Under the pieces are notes generated by a model. It did not search any database. It saw only the letters and a list, made by a program, of their open reading frames with translations, and was not told the origin of the DNA. Source: Fibrobacter succinogenes (GTDB lineage Bacteria > Fibrobacterota > Fibrobacteria > Fibrobacterales > Fibrobacteraceae). From it: a stretch of DNA of 62,781 nt. Both the position numbers and the translations under genes were made by a program. Below are positions 43,866 through 52,962 of this stretch, piece by piece. The first letter of the stretch is position 1. Each line of letters opens with the position of its first letter. Location: assembly GCA_902776765.1 (NCBI GenBank), contig CACYRP010000018.1, forward strand, positions 1 to 62,781, read 5' to 3'.

Positions 43866-44735
43866 ATGGTAGAGGAAAAGATTCTTATCGTCGATGATGA
43901 CGATGTTGAGTTGAAGAAGGACTCGGACATTCTCAGAGAAGTGGGTTACGATGTTTTCGGTTGTAAATCTGGTGCCGAAGCTTTGGAATATCTGCTCAAT
44001 AATCCTGTAGAGCTTGTGTTGCTCGACGTCAATATGCCAGAAATGAACGGCTATGATGTTTGCTTGAATATTCGCAAGCATTTCCCTTTAGATGATTTAC
44101 CCGTTATATTCCTCACGAATGAGGAAAACGAAGAAAGTGTGACGCAGGGTTTCCAGTCGGGGGCTTCTGACTTTGTTTGTAAATCTGCTGCATCGGATAT
44201 TCTGCTTGCTCGAATTGGAGTGCACTTGCGCTTGGCTCGTTCACTGCGCAACTTGCGTGAAATCTCTTTGACCGATGACTTGACGGGTGCCTACAATCGC
44301 AGGCATGCGATTTGTTCTCTCCGTGAATTGTTTGCGCGAAGCAAACGTTACGGAACGAATTTTTCGATTGTTTATTTTGACTTGAACGGGCTCAAAAAGA
44401 TTAATGACCAGCATGGGCATTTGGCTGGCGACTTGCTGCTCCGTTCTGTCGTGAATGCTTGCAATAAGTTGCTCCGCGAATCGGATATGTTGTTCCGCAT
44501 GGGCGGCGATGAATTTTTGGTTATTTGCCCGGACACCGATTTGAAGGGTGCATTTGTTTGTGCCGAAAGAATGCAGGAATCCGTGAAATCGCTTACGATT
44601 GTCGATCAGGGAGTTTCTTTTGCATATGGTATGGCAAGTACTGCCGAAGACTACAAGGACATGGACGAAATGTTGCGCAGTGCGGATGCTTCCATGTACG
44701 AATGCAAAAGTAAAATGCGTGCGGGTAGAGAGTAA
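43866..44735 (+). CDS. Response regulator diguanylate cyclase (REC-GGDEF)
   Basis: A 289-residue protein: receiver domain 1-120 (ILIVDDDD, phospho-acceptor Asp in LVLLDVNMPEMNG, T/K residues in LTNEEN and VCKSAA) and GGDEF domain with SLTDDLTGAYNRR, FDLNGLKKINDQHGH and active site GGDEF (~216-220). RESD lies five residues before it, so the inhibitory I-site is intact. It should make cyclic di-GMP after phosphorylation; no histidine kinase is adjacent. Good AAGGAGA ribosome site. Confidence 0.93.
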   Translation: MVEEKILIVDDDDVELKKDSDILREVGYDVFGCKSGAEALEYLLNNPVELVLLDVNMPEMNGYDVCLNIRKHFPLDDLPVIFLTNEENEESVTQGFQSGASDFVCKSAASDILLARIGVHLRLARSLRNLREISLTDDLTGAYNRRHAICSLRELFARSKRYGTNFSIVYFDLNGLKKINDQHGHLAGDLLLRSVVNACNKLLRESDMLFRMGGDEFLVICPDTDLKGAFVCAERMQESVKSLTIVDQGVSFAYGMASTAEDYKDMDEMLRSADASMYECKSKMRAGRE

Positions 44736-44804
44736 ACGACAAATGCGTAAGGTGAATGAAGCGTCGATGCTTGCATCGACATTTCTGAACCTAGCATTTG
44801 GTAC

Positions 44805-44907
44805 TTGTACAAAGAACGCCCGCAAGCGGGCTACAAGACTAAAGACGAAAGAAGGCGGCTTGTGCCGCCTTTGTTTGTTACTTGAAACCTGTAACCTGAA
44901 GCCTAGC
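44805..44907. repeat. Word-repeat element (GACGAAAG / GAAACCTGTAACC types)
   Basis: AACGCCCGCAAGCGGGCT hairpin, ACTAAAGACGAAAGAAGGCG, GGCGGCTTGTGCCGCC hairpin, then right arm CTTGAAACCTGTAACCTG. Confidence 0.65.
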
Positions 44908-45549
44908 TTACCCAAGTGCAGCTTTCACGGCGTCTAGCAGCTTCTGCATTCTAGCTTCAATTGTTGCCCAGTCGCCTGCTTTCATGAGTTCTGCATTGAA
45001 AATGCTTCCGCCGAACGAAAGCAAGTTGGCGCTTGCCTTGAGGTAGCTTGCTGCATTTTCGGCGTTCACGCCACCGCATGCCATCAGCGGAATATCGCGG
45101 AACGGGCCGCGCAGCGCCTTGATGTATTCAGGACCGCCCACGCAGTTCACCGGGAAAATCTTGATGGCGGTTGCACCGAGATCGTAAGCCTTTTGCACTT
45201 CGGTCGGTGTGAGTGCGCCTGGAATAATCGGGATGCCTGCAGTATTCGAAAGTCTAATGACTTCGTGACGCGTGTTCGGCGTGACCAAAAATTCTGCACC
45301 TGCAGAAATTGCTTTTTCTACATCGCTCCCGTGACGCACTGTACCTGCGCCGACCTTGATACCAAGCGGCTTTGCAAAAGACTTGATCTTTGTGATGATT
45401 TCTGCGGCGGCGAATGTATTCATCGTAACTTCAATAGCCTTGAGCCCGCATTTGGCGGATGCGTTTACGCATGCTTCTTCGGCGCCCTGAGGAATGTCGC
45501 GGAGAATGCCCACGACCGGCATCGGTTGTAAAAATTCAAGAAAATTCAT
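44908..45549 (-). CDS. eda: 2-dehydro-3-deoxyphosphogluconate aldolase / KHG aldolase
   Basis: A 213-residue class I aldolase: PVVGILRDIPQGAEEACVN, AIEVTMNTFAAAE, GAGTVRHGSDVEKAISAGAEFLVTPN, PGALTPTEVQKAYDLGAT and the Schiff-base Lys in AIKIFPVN, then LMACGGVNAEN. It cleaves KDPG to pyruvate and glyceraldehyde-3-phosphate. No other Entner-Doudoroff genes are adjacent, so it may serve uronate or KHG breakdown. Confidence 0.9.
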   Translation of the reverse strand: MNFLEFLQPMPVVGILRDIPQGAEEACVNASAKCGLKAIEVTMNTFAAAEIITKIKSFAKPLGIKVGAGTVRHGSDVEKAISAGAEFLVTPNTRHEVIRLSNTAGIPIIPGALTPTEVQKAYDLGATAIKIFPVNCVGGPEYIKALRGPFRDIPLMACGGVNAENAASYLKASANLLSFGGSIFNAELMKAGDWATIEARMQKLLDAVKAALG

Positions 45550-45561
45550 GGTATTAAATTA

Positions 45562-45711
45562 GATTATAGACGCAAGATGGGAGACGAGAGAATGAAAAAA
45601 ATGTTGTTTTTTTTGATTTGTCGATTAAACTTATAATAGCGACGTAGTCGCCAAATTAATTTTTAGTCTCTCGTCGGCAGCCCGCCATGGCGGGCGTTCT
45701 TTCGTCTATTT
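45562..45711. repeat. Word-repeat element (GACGAGAG type)
   Basis: GACGCAAGATGGGAGACGAG; centre AATAGCGACGTAGTCGCC; right arm TAGTCTCTCGTCGGC, hairpin GCCCGCCATGGCGGGC and TTCTTTCGTCTAT. Confidence 0.7.
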
Positions 45712-46917
45712 CTATTCAAATCTTAGCGCTTCAATCGGGTCGAGCCTGCTTGCCTTGCGTGCCGGGTACCATCCGAAGAACACGCCTGTGGCAAAGCAAA
45801 CACCAAAGCTCACGACAACGCTTGTCATCGAAACGCTCATGGGCCAGTTCATGGCGAGTTTTACAGTTTCTGAAGCGGCAATGCCAAGCGCAATTCCAAT
45901 AGCGCCTCCAAGCAAACTGATGATAACAGATTCGAAGAGGAACTGGAGCAAGATGTCTTTACCGCGTGCGCCAATGGCCATGCGAAGCCCAATTTCTTTT
46001 GTGCGCTCGGTCACAGAAACGTACATGATGTTCATGATGCCGATACCTCCAACAAACAAACTAATTCCTGCGATGGCGGTCAGCACGAGCGAGAGCATAT
46101 CGGAGGTGCTTGTGACCATTTGGATCATTTCTTCTTGCGTGAAAACACGGAACGGATCGGTCGGTTTTGTCCAGTTGCGGCGTTCCTTCAAAATGCCCAT
46201 GATTTCTTCTGTTGCTTTTTGAGCGTAGCCCTCGCCTATAGAATTTGCATATATCTGACGGATGTTTGTTGTTGCGGAGAAGCGCCTCATTACAGTCTGG
46301 TACGGAGTGAAAATCACATCATCTTGGTCTTGACCGAAATCGCCGGAACCTTTCAATTTGAGTGTACCGATGACTTTTAACGGAATACTTTTGTAGCGGA
46401 TTGTTTTGCCGATGGGGTTTCCGTCCGGGAAAAGATTTTTTATGACGGTTTGCCCGATAACGCAGACTTTTGCCATGCGGTCTGTTTCGTCGTCGAACAT
46501 CACGCCATCTTCGATTTCGTAGTTGCGGATTTTGAGGTAGTCTGCGGAAACGCCTGAAAGTGAAGTGGGAGAGTTGTTGTTCCCGACAATGGCTTGCCCG
46601 CCAACGGTAATCATGGGGGATACACCATTGATGTAGGTTGCGTTTTCGCGGATGGCGATGACATCTTCTTCTTCGAGCATCTCGGAAGATTCTGATTGCA
46701 CGCCGCCGCGGCGGCTTTGGTTCGGCATGATGGTGATGGCGTTTGTGCCCATTGCCGTCATCTGTTCCTTGATGGATTTTTTGGAACCTTCGCCCATGGC
46801 GACCATGGTAATGACGGCTGCAACGCCGATGACGATGCCGAGCACCGAGAGGAATGTGCGCATGCGGTTACGGAGCAATGCGCGGAGAGCGATTTTAGCT
46901 AAGGTAAATGGATTCAT
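45712..46917 (-). CDS. MacB-type ABC transporter permease
   Basis: About 401 residues. MNPFTLAKIALRALLRNRMR start, TM1 (LSVLGIVIGVAAVITMVAMG), a MacB_PCD periplasmic domain (KKSIKEQMTAMGTNAITI...), FtsX-like C-terminal helices and the conserved ERTKEIGLRMAIGAR loop. With the downstream ATPase it forms a mechanotransducing export system for peptides, lipoproteins or antibiotics. I use ATG 46917 since upstream codons belong to a repeat element. Confidence 0.88.
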   Translation of the reverse strand: MNPFTLAKIALRALLRNRMRTFLSVLGIVIGVAAVITMVAMGEGSKKSIKEQMTAMGTNAITIMPNQSRRGGVQSESSEMLEEEDVIAIRENATYINGVSPMITVGGQAIVGNNNSPTSLSGVSADYLKIRNYEIEDGVMFDDETDRMAKVCVIGQTVIKNLFPDGNPIGKTIRYKSIPLKVIGTLKLKGSGDFGQDQDDVIFTPYQTVMRRFSATTNIRQIYANSIGEGYAQKATEEIMGILKERRNWTKPTDPFRVFTQEEMIQMVTSTSDMLSLVLTAIAGISLFVGGIGIMNIMYVSVTERTKEIGLRMAIGARGKDILLQFLFESVIISLLGGAIGIALGIAASETVKLAMNWPMSVSMTSVVVSFGVCFATGVFFGWYPARKASRLDPIEALRFE

Positions 46918-46920
46918 ATT

Positions 46921-47050
46921 TTTTAGTAGGAAGCTGGAAGTAGGCGGTAGGAAGTTAGAAGTAGGCAATAGGTTTTAGGCTGTAGGGGTTAGGTTAGTCA
47001 GGTGCCTTTGGCACGATTATAAAAACCTAATACCTATTACCTAACACCTA
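46921..47050. repeat. Word-repeat element between the ABC permease and ATPase genes
   Basis: Left arm GTAGGAAGCTGGAAGTAGG and AATAGGTTTTAGGCTGTAGG; centre GGTGCCTTTGGCACG; right arm AACCTAATACCTATTACC, ACACCTAG. Confidence 0.7.
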
Positions 47051-47051
47051 G

Positions 47052-47813
47052 TTAATCCTCCTCAAATGTTTCTGGTGGTGGTAGTGCTTCGAACGCTTCT
47101 TTCGCGTCTTGCACTTTTTCGTTGGTGACATCTTTTTTCAGTAATCCATCGCGGAGCGTGATAGTTCTGCCGCTGAACGTTGCGATGTCCGGTTCGTGAG
47201 TCACGAAGGCGATGGTTTTGCCCTGCCGGTGTAGTTCCTGAAAAATCATCATGATTTCGTAACTCGTGCGCGTATCGAGGTTGCCTGTTGCTTCGTCGGC
47301 GAGAATAATCACAGGATCGTTCACGAGTGCGCGCGCAATGGCGACGCGTTGCTGCTGGCCACCTGAGAGCTGGTTTGGCAAGTGGTTCATGCGGCTTTCG
47401 AGCCCGACCATCTTCAAAGCTTCGATGGCACGGTGGTGCCTTTCTTCAGCCGAAACTTTTGAATTGTACAGCAGCGGGAGTTCCACATTTTCGATAGCAG
47501 TCGTGCGGCTCAGCAAGTTGTAGCTCTGGAAAACGAATCCGAGTTTTTGGCTTCGGATGCGGGCTAGTGCATCTCGCTTTAGAGTTTCGGTGTGTTGCCC
47601 GTCTAATATATAATGGCCGGAGGTCGGTCGGTCCATGCACCCTAGAATGTTTAGCATGGTGGACTTGCCGGAGCCGGATGTGCCCATGATGGTCACGAAT
47701 TCACCTGGATATATGTCGAAGCTCACACCACGTAAGGCATGGACTATTTCATCGCCCATCTTAAAGTCGCGACGTAAATTCTGAACGGAAAGTATCGGTT
47801 GTTCGGTTTGCAT
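47052..47813 (-). CDS. MacB/LolD-type ABC transporter ATP-binding protein
   Basis: A 253-residue ATPase: Walker [12 protein letters not shown]-loop VFQSYNLL, signature [15 protein letters not shown], Walker [14 protein letters not shown] and H-loop FVTHEPD. It pairs with the MacB-type permease; a repeat element of ~130 bp separates them. The last ~30 residues are a charged tail of no known domain. Confidence 0.92.
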   Translation of the reverse strand: MQTEQPILSVQNLRRDFKMGDEIVHALRGVSFDIYPGEFVTIMGTSGSGKSTMLNILGCMDRPTSGHYILDGQHTETLKRDALARIRSQKLGFVFQSYNLLSRTTAIENVELPLLYNSKVSAEERHHRAIEALKMVGLESRMNHLPNQLSGGQQQRVAIARALVNDPVIILADEATGNLDTRTSYEIMMIFQELHRQGKTIAFVTHEPDIATFSGRTITLRDGLLKKDVTNEKVQDAKEAFEALPPPETFEED

Positions 47814-48039
47814 AAAGACCTTTTTCTTGCCTCTTTGGATGCTTTAACCCGTTGAATAGGTTGCTTTTACATTGAAAGAATGTCATTTCTTGCTTTTTTG
47901 ACGGGTGAAATCTCTAAAAGCACCCAAAAATTACATGATTCTTATGTTTCAATGTATAAACATTAATTTTTTTTTTATTTTATATTCCGAATTGGACCAC
48001 ACCAGGTGGTTGGTTCTGTGTCCTTGGAGATTATTTTAA

Positions 48040-50163
48040 ATGAACGAGAAAACAACTCAAAATGCTTCGAATACGTCTGCCGATGGCGAAATCGACATTT
48101 TTGAGGTATTGGTTTATTTGAAAGGCAAGTGGAAGTTCTTGCTTGTTTTCTTGTTCCTGGGCATTGTTTTTGGTGGCCTTGTTGCAATGTGGCTCCGCCC
48201 GTATTACAAGAGTGATATTCTTCTCCAAGTAAACGTTAAGGGTAATAAGCAAGGGCTCGCTCTTGGTGAAATGGGCGCATTGCTTGATATTTCTACTCCG
48301 TCCGCTGCCGAAATGGAACTCATCAAGAGCCGTGTCGTTCTTGATTATGTCGTTGATGAAGAAAGGCTTTGTTTCTCAGCTATTCCGCTGGATAAGGCCG
48401 ACCGCCTTATGCATCGCGAAGGTCGCATGGACTTGGAACTTTTGGTTATTCCACGTGCATTCCAGGAAGCAAAAGGTAAGCTTGTTGCTCGTGTGACTGC
48501 TGACTCTAGTGCGTACGAAGTGCTCGGACTAGAGGGCGAGGTCGTGTTGGCCGGCACAGTTGGCGAGACATACCGTAAGCCGTTTGCTGGTGATACTTTA
48601 GTGATTTGCGTCAAAGCTTTGACCGCGACCGTTGGTCAGACCTTCTTGCTCAATGCAGTCCATCCGCAGATTGCTGCAGAAAACCTCCTCAAGGGTCTTT
48701 CCATTTCTGAAGAAGGTAAGAATTCCGGCATTATCAGAGTCTCGCTCGAAGATCATTATGCAGATCGAGTAGCTGCTATTTTGAACACTATCGCAAATAC
48801 GTATTTGAAACAGAATATCGAAATGCGTAGTGCCGAAGCCAAGAAAACTTTGATGTTCCTCGAAGAACAGTTGCCGGGCGTCAAGGCCAAGCTGGACTCT
48901 GCGGAACAAAAACTGACATCGTTCCGTCACTCTAAGGGCACTATCGACCTTACGGGTGAAACTCGTTTGCATCTCGAAAAGGATGTGACGCTCCAGCAGC
49001 GTATTCTTGAGCTCGAACAGAAAAAGCAGGAAGCTTTACGTTTGTTCCGTGCTGAGCACCCGACGGTCCGCACCATCGAAGAACAGTTGGCCCAGCTCCA
49101 CCAGGAATTGGCGAAGCAACAGCGTTCTGCGGCTACCTTGCCGGTTGTGCAGCAGGAAGTTCTCTCGTTGCAAGAAGAAGTTGAAGTCAACAACAAGCTT
49201 TACACGAATTTGTTGAACAATATCCAGCAATTGCGCGTGGTGCAGGCTGGTGAAGTCGGAAATGTCCGCATTGTGGACAAGGCTTACGCCCCGCTTTTAC
49301 CGAGCAAGCCGAACCGCAAGGTGATTTTTGTTGGTATTGTATTCGCGTTCTTGTTGCTCGGCTGCTTTATTGTCTATATTCGTCGCATGCTTTCGAATGG
49401 CGTTTGCAGCAGCAGCGAGGTCGAACAGGCTACTGGTGTCGGTGTTTATGGAAAGCTTCCGATGCTTGATGGCAAAACTTTGAATGACGTTACGAAGCCT
49501 TGTGTTTCTGTAAATCCGGATGAACCGTTTGCCGAGGGCATTCGCGCGCTCCGTACGGCTCTTGAATTTTCTGTATTCTCTGATGGCAAGAAGGTCCTCA
49601 TGGTTTCCGGTCTTGTGCAGGGAGTGGGTAAGTCTTTTGTTTCTACGAACCTTGCTGCTTCTTTTGCTATGTCAGGCAAGAAGGTGTTGCTTGTCGATAT
49701 GGATCTTCGTCGTGGTCATTTTTTCAAGCATAGCCAGAAGGGCTTGTGCGAAATGCTCGAAAAGGAAGATTATAGCGACGCGTATATTGTCAAGGTGACG
49801 GATACATTCCATGTTTTAGGTTCGGGTGCTCGTGTTGTGAATCCGGGTGGACTTTTGAACAGTTCTAGATTTAGCGCTTTCCTTGAAGCCTTCAAGGATA
49901 AGTATGATTTGATTGTTCTGGATACTCCTCCGGTATTCCAGTGCAGTGACGCATTGCTTGTCGAAAAGCATGCGGATTATCTGTTGTGTGTTTTGAAGCA
50001 TGCAGCTCATACCATTGAAAGCATCCAAGATGCCTTGAATACTTTTGACCGCAGTACGGAAACACCGTTGCAGAAGGCTTTCGTCTTCAACAAGTGCGAA
50101 CGTCATGCGGGATACGGCTATGGTAGCTATTATGGCTATTATGGCTATCACAAGAAATATTAA
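48040..50163 (+). CDS. Polysaccharide biosynthesis tyrosine autokinase (Wzc/BY-kinase)
   Basis: A 707-residue membrane protein: Wzz domain with TM1 (WKFLLVFLFLGIVFGGLV) and TM2 (~430), a long coiled-coil periplasmic stretch (residues ~240-400), and a cytosolic BY-kinase with Walker A SGLVQGVGKSFVSTNLA (~525), Walker A' VLLVDMDLRRG and VLDTPPVFQCSDA. A tyrosine cluster (YGYGSYYGYYGY) ends the chain as the autophosphorylation site. It controls export of capsule or exopolysaccharide. The upstream gap (47814-48039) is AT-rich, with CCACACCAGGTGG near 47998. Confidence 0.92.
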   Translation: MNEKTTQNASNTSADGEIDIFEVLVYLKGKWKFLLVFLFLGIVFGGLVAMWLRPYYKSDILLQVNVKGNKQGLALGEMGALLDISTPSAAEMELIKSRVVLDYVVDEERLCFSAIPLDKADRLMHREGRMDLELLVIPRAFQEAKGKLVARVTADSSAYEVLGLEGEVVLAGTVGETYRKPFAGDTLVICVKALTATVGQTFLLNAVHPQIAAENLLKGLSISEEGKNSGIIRVSLEDHYADRVAAILNTIANTYLKQNIEMRSAEAKKTLMFLEEQLPGVKAKLDSAEQKLTSFRHSKGTIDLTGETRLHLEKDVTLQQRILELEQKKQEALRLFRAEHPTVRTIEEQLAQLHQELAKQQRSAATLPVVQQEVLSLQEEVEVNNKLYTNLLNNIQQLRVVQAGEVGNVRIVDKAYAPLLPSKPNRKVIFVGIVFAFLLLGCFIVYIRRMLSNGVCSSSEVEQATGVGVYGKLPMLDGKTLNDVTKPCVSVNPDEPFAEGIRALRTALEFSVFSDGKKVLMVSGLVQGVGKSFVSTNLAASFAMSGKKVLLVDMDLRRGHFFKHSQKGLCEMLEKEDYSDAYIVKVTDTFHVLGSGARVVNPGGLLNSSRFSAFLEAFKDKYDLIVLDTPPVFQCSDALLVEKHADYLLCVLKHAAHTIESIQDALNTFDRSTETPLQKAFVFNKCERHAGYGYGSYYGYYGYHKKY

Positions 50164-50182
50164 CCAATAACAAGGAGAATAG

Positions 50183-52285
50183 ATGAAAAAAATAGTTGCA
50201 ATGTCTCTCTTGGCCGGTAGCTTCGCGTTTGCGCAGTCTGGCCTTCAGGGCGGAGCCGATGGTATCCATCAGAAAACCGCACAAACCAACGGTGAAGGTG
50301 GCTTTAGTATCGCAGTCGGCGGCCAGGTCTCTTATGACTCTTGGTCTCTTACTCGCGGTGGCCAGTACATCAAGGGTGGTCAGGCTGGTTCTTTCTACGA
50401 AAACGATGGTAGCGTTTCCGGAGAAATCAGCTTTACTGCTGGCGTAACGGATTTCTTGGACCTCGGTCTTGTTCTTCCGCTCTACTACGACCATGCAAAC
50501 TCTGCAAAGAATAACGAAGGTGACTTGTGGAAAGCAAGCCGCGGTGACCTCGAATTCTATGCTAAGGCTAAGCTTCCGTTCGACGAAATGACCGATGGCG
50601 TCTTCAACACCGCCGTTGTTGCTCATTTCTACTTCCCGACTGGCGACAAGTCTGTCGGTGTTCGTCCGCGTCATGCTTGGTTCTTGCATGCCAACGGTGG
50701 TGAAACACATCCGTATGGCCTCAGAAACATGGCTTTCGGCGGTGAATTGATCCTCACTCTCGACCTCCAGAAGGTTGGCGCTCCGCTTCGCTTCAACGGT
50801 AACGTCGGTTTCGTCGGCACCGTGACGAAGGGTTCTAACACCTTGGTCTATGGTGGTGGCATCAACATCCTCCCGACTGATTGGATGGACTTCTTTGTTG
50901 AAGCTAACGGTGAATTCCGTGTAGAAGACGGTACTTATGATCGTGAACCGGGTTACGATCCGTTCACTCTTACTCCGGGCTTCCGTTTCCACCTTCCGGC
51001 AAACATCGACATCGCCCTCGGTCTCGATGTGGGTATCCGCGCTCTTACCAACTTCACTTGGAAGATGAAGGACGAAATGAAGGATGCTGACAAGTATCAG
51101 CTCTACTACACTGACAAGAATGGCAAGAAGGTTCAGTACGGTTATACTCCGACTCCGCGCTATGCAGGTACTGCTTCTCTCGTCTGGCGCTTCGGTAACG
51201 TCCGTGGTGCTGATGAAGACAACGATGGCGTAGCAAACAACATCGACCAGTGCGCAGGCACTCCGGCTGGTGCTGTTGTTGACGCTAATGGCTGCCCGGT
51301 TGACGGTGACAATGACGGTGTCTTCGACGGTCTCGACCAGTGCGCTGAAACTCCGGCTGGTGCTGTTGTTGACGCTGCTGGCTGCCCGGTTGACTCCGAC
51401 AATGACGGTGTTGCTGATGGCATTGACCAGTGCGCTGAAACTCCGGCTGCTGTAGTTGTTGACGCTGCTGGCTGCCCGGTTGACTCTGATAAGGATGGCG
51501 TTGCTGACTACCTCGACAAGTGCCCGAACACTGCTTCTGGTGCTACGATCGACGCTGCTGGCTGCCCGATTGACTCTGACCGCGACGGTGTTGCTGACTA
51601 CCTCGACCAGTGCCCGAATACTCAGTCTGGCATTGCTGTTGACGGCAAGGGCTGCCCGGTTGACTCTGACAATGACGGCGTTGCTGACTACCTCGACAAG
51701 TGCCCGAGCACTCCGGCTGGTCTCCCGGTTAACGCTGATGGTTGCAGCCCGGATGGCGACAAGGATGGCATCGTTGACGCTCTCGACAAGTGCCCGAATA
51801 CTCCGGCTGGCGTCTCTGTTGACGAAGTTGGTTGCCCGGTTGACTCCGACAAGGATGGCGTTGCCGATCACCTCGACAAGTGCCCGAACACCCTCGTTGG
51901 CGTTGCAGTTGATAAGAACGGCTGCCCGAACAAGAACCAGGACCTCGACAGGCTCAAGAAGGGTATCCAGTTCAAGACCGGTTCTGCTAAGCTCACTGCA
52001 AGCAGCAACAAGACCTTGAACAATATCGCTAAGCTCTTGAAGAAGCTCCCGGCTGTCAACCTCGAAGTCCAGGGTCACACGGATGACACTGGTTCTGAAG
52101 AAAAGAACAAGACCATGTCCGAAAAGCGTGCACAGGCTGTTGTCAAGTACCTCGTCAAGAAGGGCATTGACAGCGAACGTCTCCGCGCAGTCGGTTACGG
52201 TTCTGACAAGCCGATCGCAGATAACAAGACGAAGAAGGGCCGCAAGCTCAACCGCCGTGTTGAACTCGTTCCGTTCGAAAAGTAA
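50183..52285 (+). CDS. OmpA-family protein with beta-barrel and thrombospondin type-3 repeats
   Basis: A 700-residue protein. Signal peptide MKKIVAMSLLAGSFAFAQ, a beta-barrel-like domain at ~25-340, nine or so Ca2+-binding type-3 repeats (DxDNDGVADxxDxCPxTPAG...VDxxGCP) at ~345-590, and an OmpA C-terminal peptidoglycan-binding domain (LEVQGHTDDTGSEEKNKTMS..RAQAVVKYLVKKGI...GRKLNRRVEL). It anchors the outer membrane to the cell wall. AAGGAG ribosome site, 19 nt after the kinase gene. Codon use is strongly biased, as in highly expressed genes. Confidence 0.92.
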   Translation: MKKIVAMSLLAGSFAFAQSGLQGGADGIHQKTAQTNGEGGFSIAVGGQVSYDSWSLTRGGQYIKGGQAGSFYENDGSVSGEISFTAGVTDFLDLGLVLPLYYDHANSAKNNEGDLWKASRGDLEFYAKAKLPFDEMTDGVFNTAVVAHFYFPTGDKSVGVRPRHAWFLHANGGETHPYGLRNMAFGGELILTLDLQKVGAPLRFNGNVGFVGTVTKGSNTLVYGGGINILPTDWMDFFVEANGEFRVEDGTYDREPGYDPFTLTPGFRFHLPANIDIALGLDVGIRALTNFTWKMKDEMKDADKYQLYYTDKNGKKVQYGYTPTPRYAGTASLVWRFGNVRGADEDNDGVANNIDQCAGTPAGAVVDANGCPVDGDNDGVFDGLDQCAETPAGAVVDAAGCPVDSDNDGVADGIDQCAETPAAVVVDAAGCPVDSDKDGVADYLDKCPNTASGATIDAAGCPIDSDRDGVADYLDQCPNTQSGIAVDGKGCPVDSDNDGVADYLDKCPSTPAGLPVNADGCSPDGDKDGIVDALDKCPNTPAGVSVDEVGCPVDSDKDGVADHLDKCPNTLVGVAVDKNGCPNKNQDLDRLKKGIQFKTGSAKLTASSNKTLNNIAKLLKKLPAVNLEVQGHTDDTGSEEKNKTMSEKRAQAVVKYLVKKGIDSERLRAVGYGSDKPIADNKTKKGRKLNRRVELVPFEK

Positions 52286-52306
52286 TCTTCGAATCTGATT
52301 GAGATC

Positions 52307-52338
52307 TAAAAAGGGGCGTCCGCAAGGGCGCCCTTTTT
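52307..52338 (+). terminator. Terminator of the OmpA-family gene
   Basis: AAAAAGGGGCG / CGCCCTTTTT stem with GCAA loop region and following T-run. Confidence 0.8.
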
Positions 52339-52452
52339 GTATTTGCAGAATGTTGCAAATCGCTGTAGACATGTTCTGCAATGCTGCGAACTGCTGTGCA
52401 ATGTTAAATGTGCTGCGCCGTTTCAAGTGCCGCGCAATAACATAAACTGATC

Positions 52453-52478
52453 AAAAAAAGCGCACGACTCGTGCGCCT
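52453..52478 (-). terminator. Terminator of gtrA-like gene
   Basis: Palindrome GCGCACGA-TCGTGCGC followed on the minus strand by seven T. A short GTAACTCAGAACTAG word block (52485-52518) lies between it and the gene. Confidence 0.75.
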
Positions 52479-52519
52479 TTCGAATTCTTATCTAGTAACT
52501 CAGAACTAGTAACTCCTAA

Positions 52520-52936
52520 TTAACTCCTGAACACCCATTTCTTGTAGAGCGTGAAGCTTACTAGCACGTAGACGACGTTGGCGACAAAACTTGCGAATGT
52601 CGTCGGCTTCATGAACTGGGAGACGAATTCCGTGAACCTTGCGCACCAGGCCGCGTTTTCAAGCACGTAAATGCCCCCCTTGAGGACCGCCAGGTTTACG
52701 AGATACGAGCAGAGGAACACGACGATGAATCTTACGATCTCGGCGCGCTTCTTGTTGGTGCTTTTGAAATTCCAGATGCGGTTCATGATGTAGCTGTTGA
52801 GCCCGCCCGCGACAAAACCCAAAAAGTTCGAAAGAACTACGTCCCAGTCAAGGACTTCGTGCAAAAGCCAGACTGTAAAGAATGTAATAGCGGTGTTCAT
52901 TACACCGATAGCATTGTATTTGATAAAGTGTTTCAC
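52520..52936 (-). CDS. GtrA-family membrane protein
   Basis: A 138-residue protein with four helices: YNAIGVMNTAITFFTVWLLH, SNFLGFVAGGLNSYIMNRIWNF (typical of GtrA, N-x-x-W-x-F), IVVFLCSYLVNLAVL and a final VANVVYVLVSFTLYKKWVF. GtrA proteins flip undecaprenyl-linked sugars or otherwise aid cell-surface polysaccharide synthesis, consistent with the nearby polysaccharide kinase. Confidence 0.88.
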   Translation of the reverse strand: MKHFIKYNAIGVMNTAITFFTVWLLHEVLDWDVVLSNFLGFVAGGLNSYIMNRIWNFKSTNKKRAEIVRFIVVFLCSYLVNLAVLKGGIYVLENAAWCARFTEFVSQFMKPTTFASFVANVVYVLVSFTLYKKWVFRS

Positions 52937-52962
52937 GGCGGTAAAAATACTATTTTTGCAGC

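Noticed and set aside
46918..46968. 17-residue extension of the ABC permease
   Set aside because: It translates a word-repeat element; the family start MNPFTLAKIALRALL is at 46917.
50087..52426. 779-codon open frame on the minus strand opposite the OmpA-family gene
   Set aside because: Sequence is low-complexity (SVNNSTSRSFSALVE-type repeats) mirroring the thrombospondin repeats; the plus-strand gene has signal peptide, domains and ribosome site. The long opposite frame comes from codon bias.
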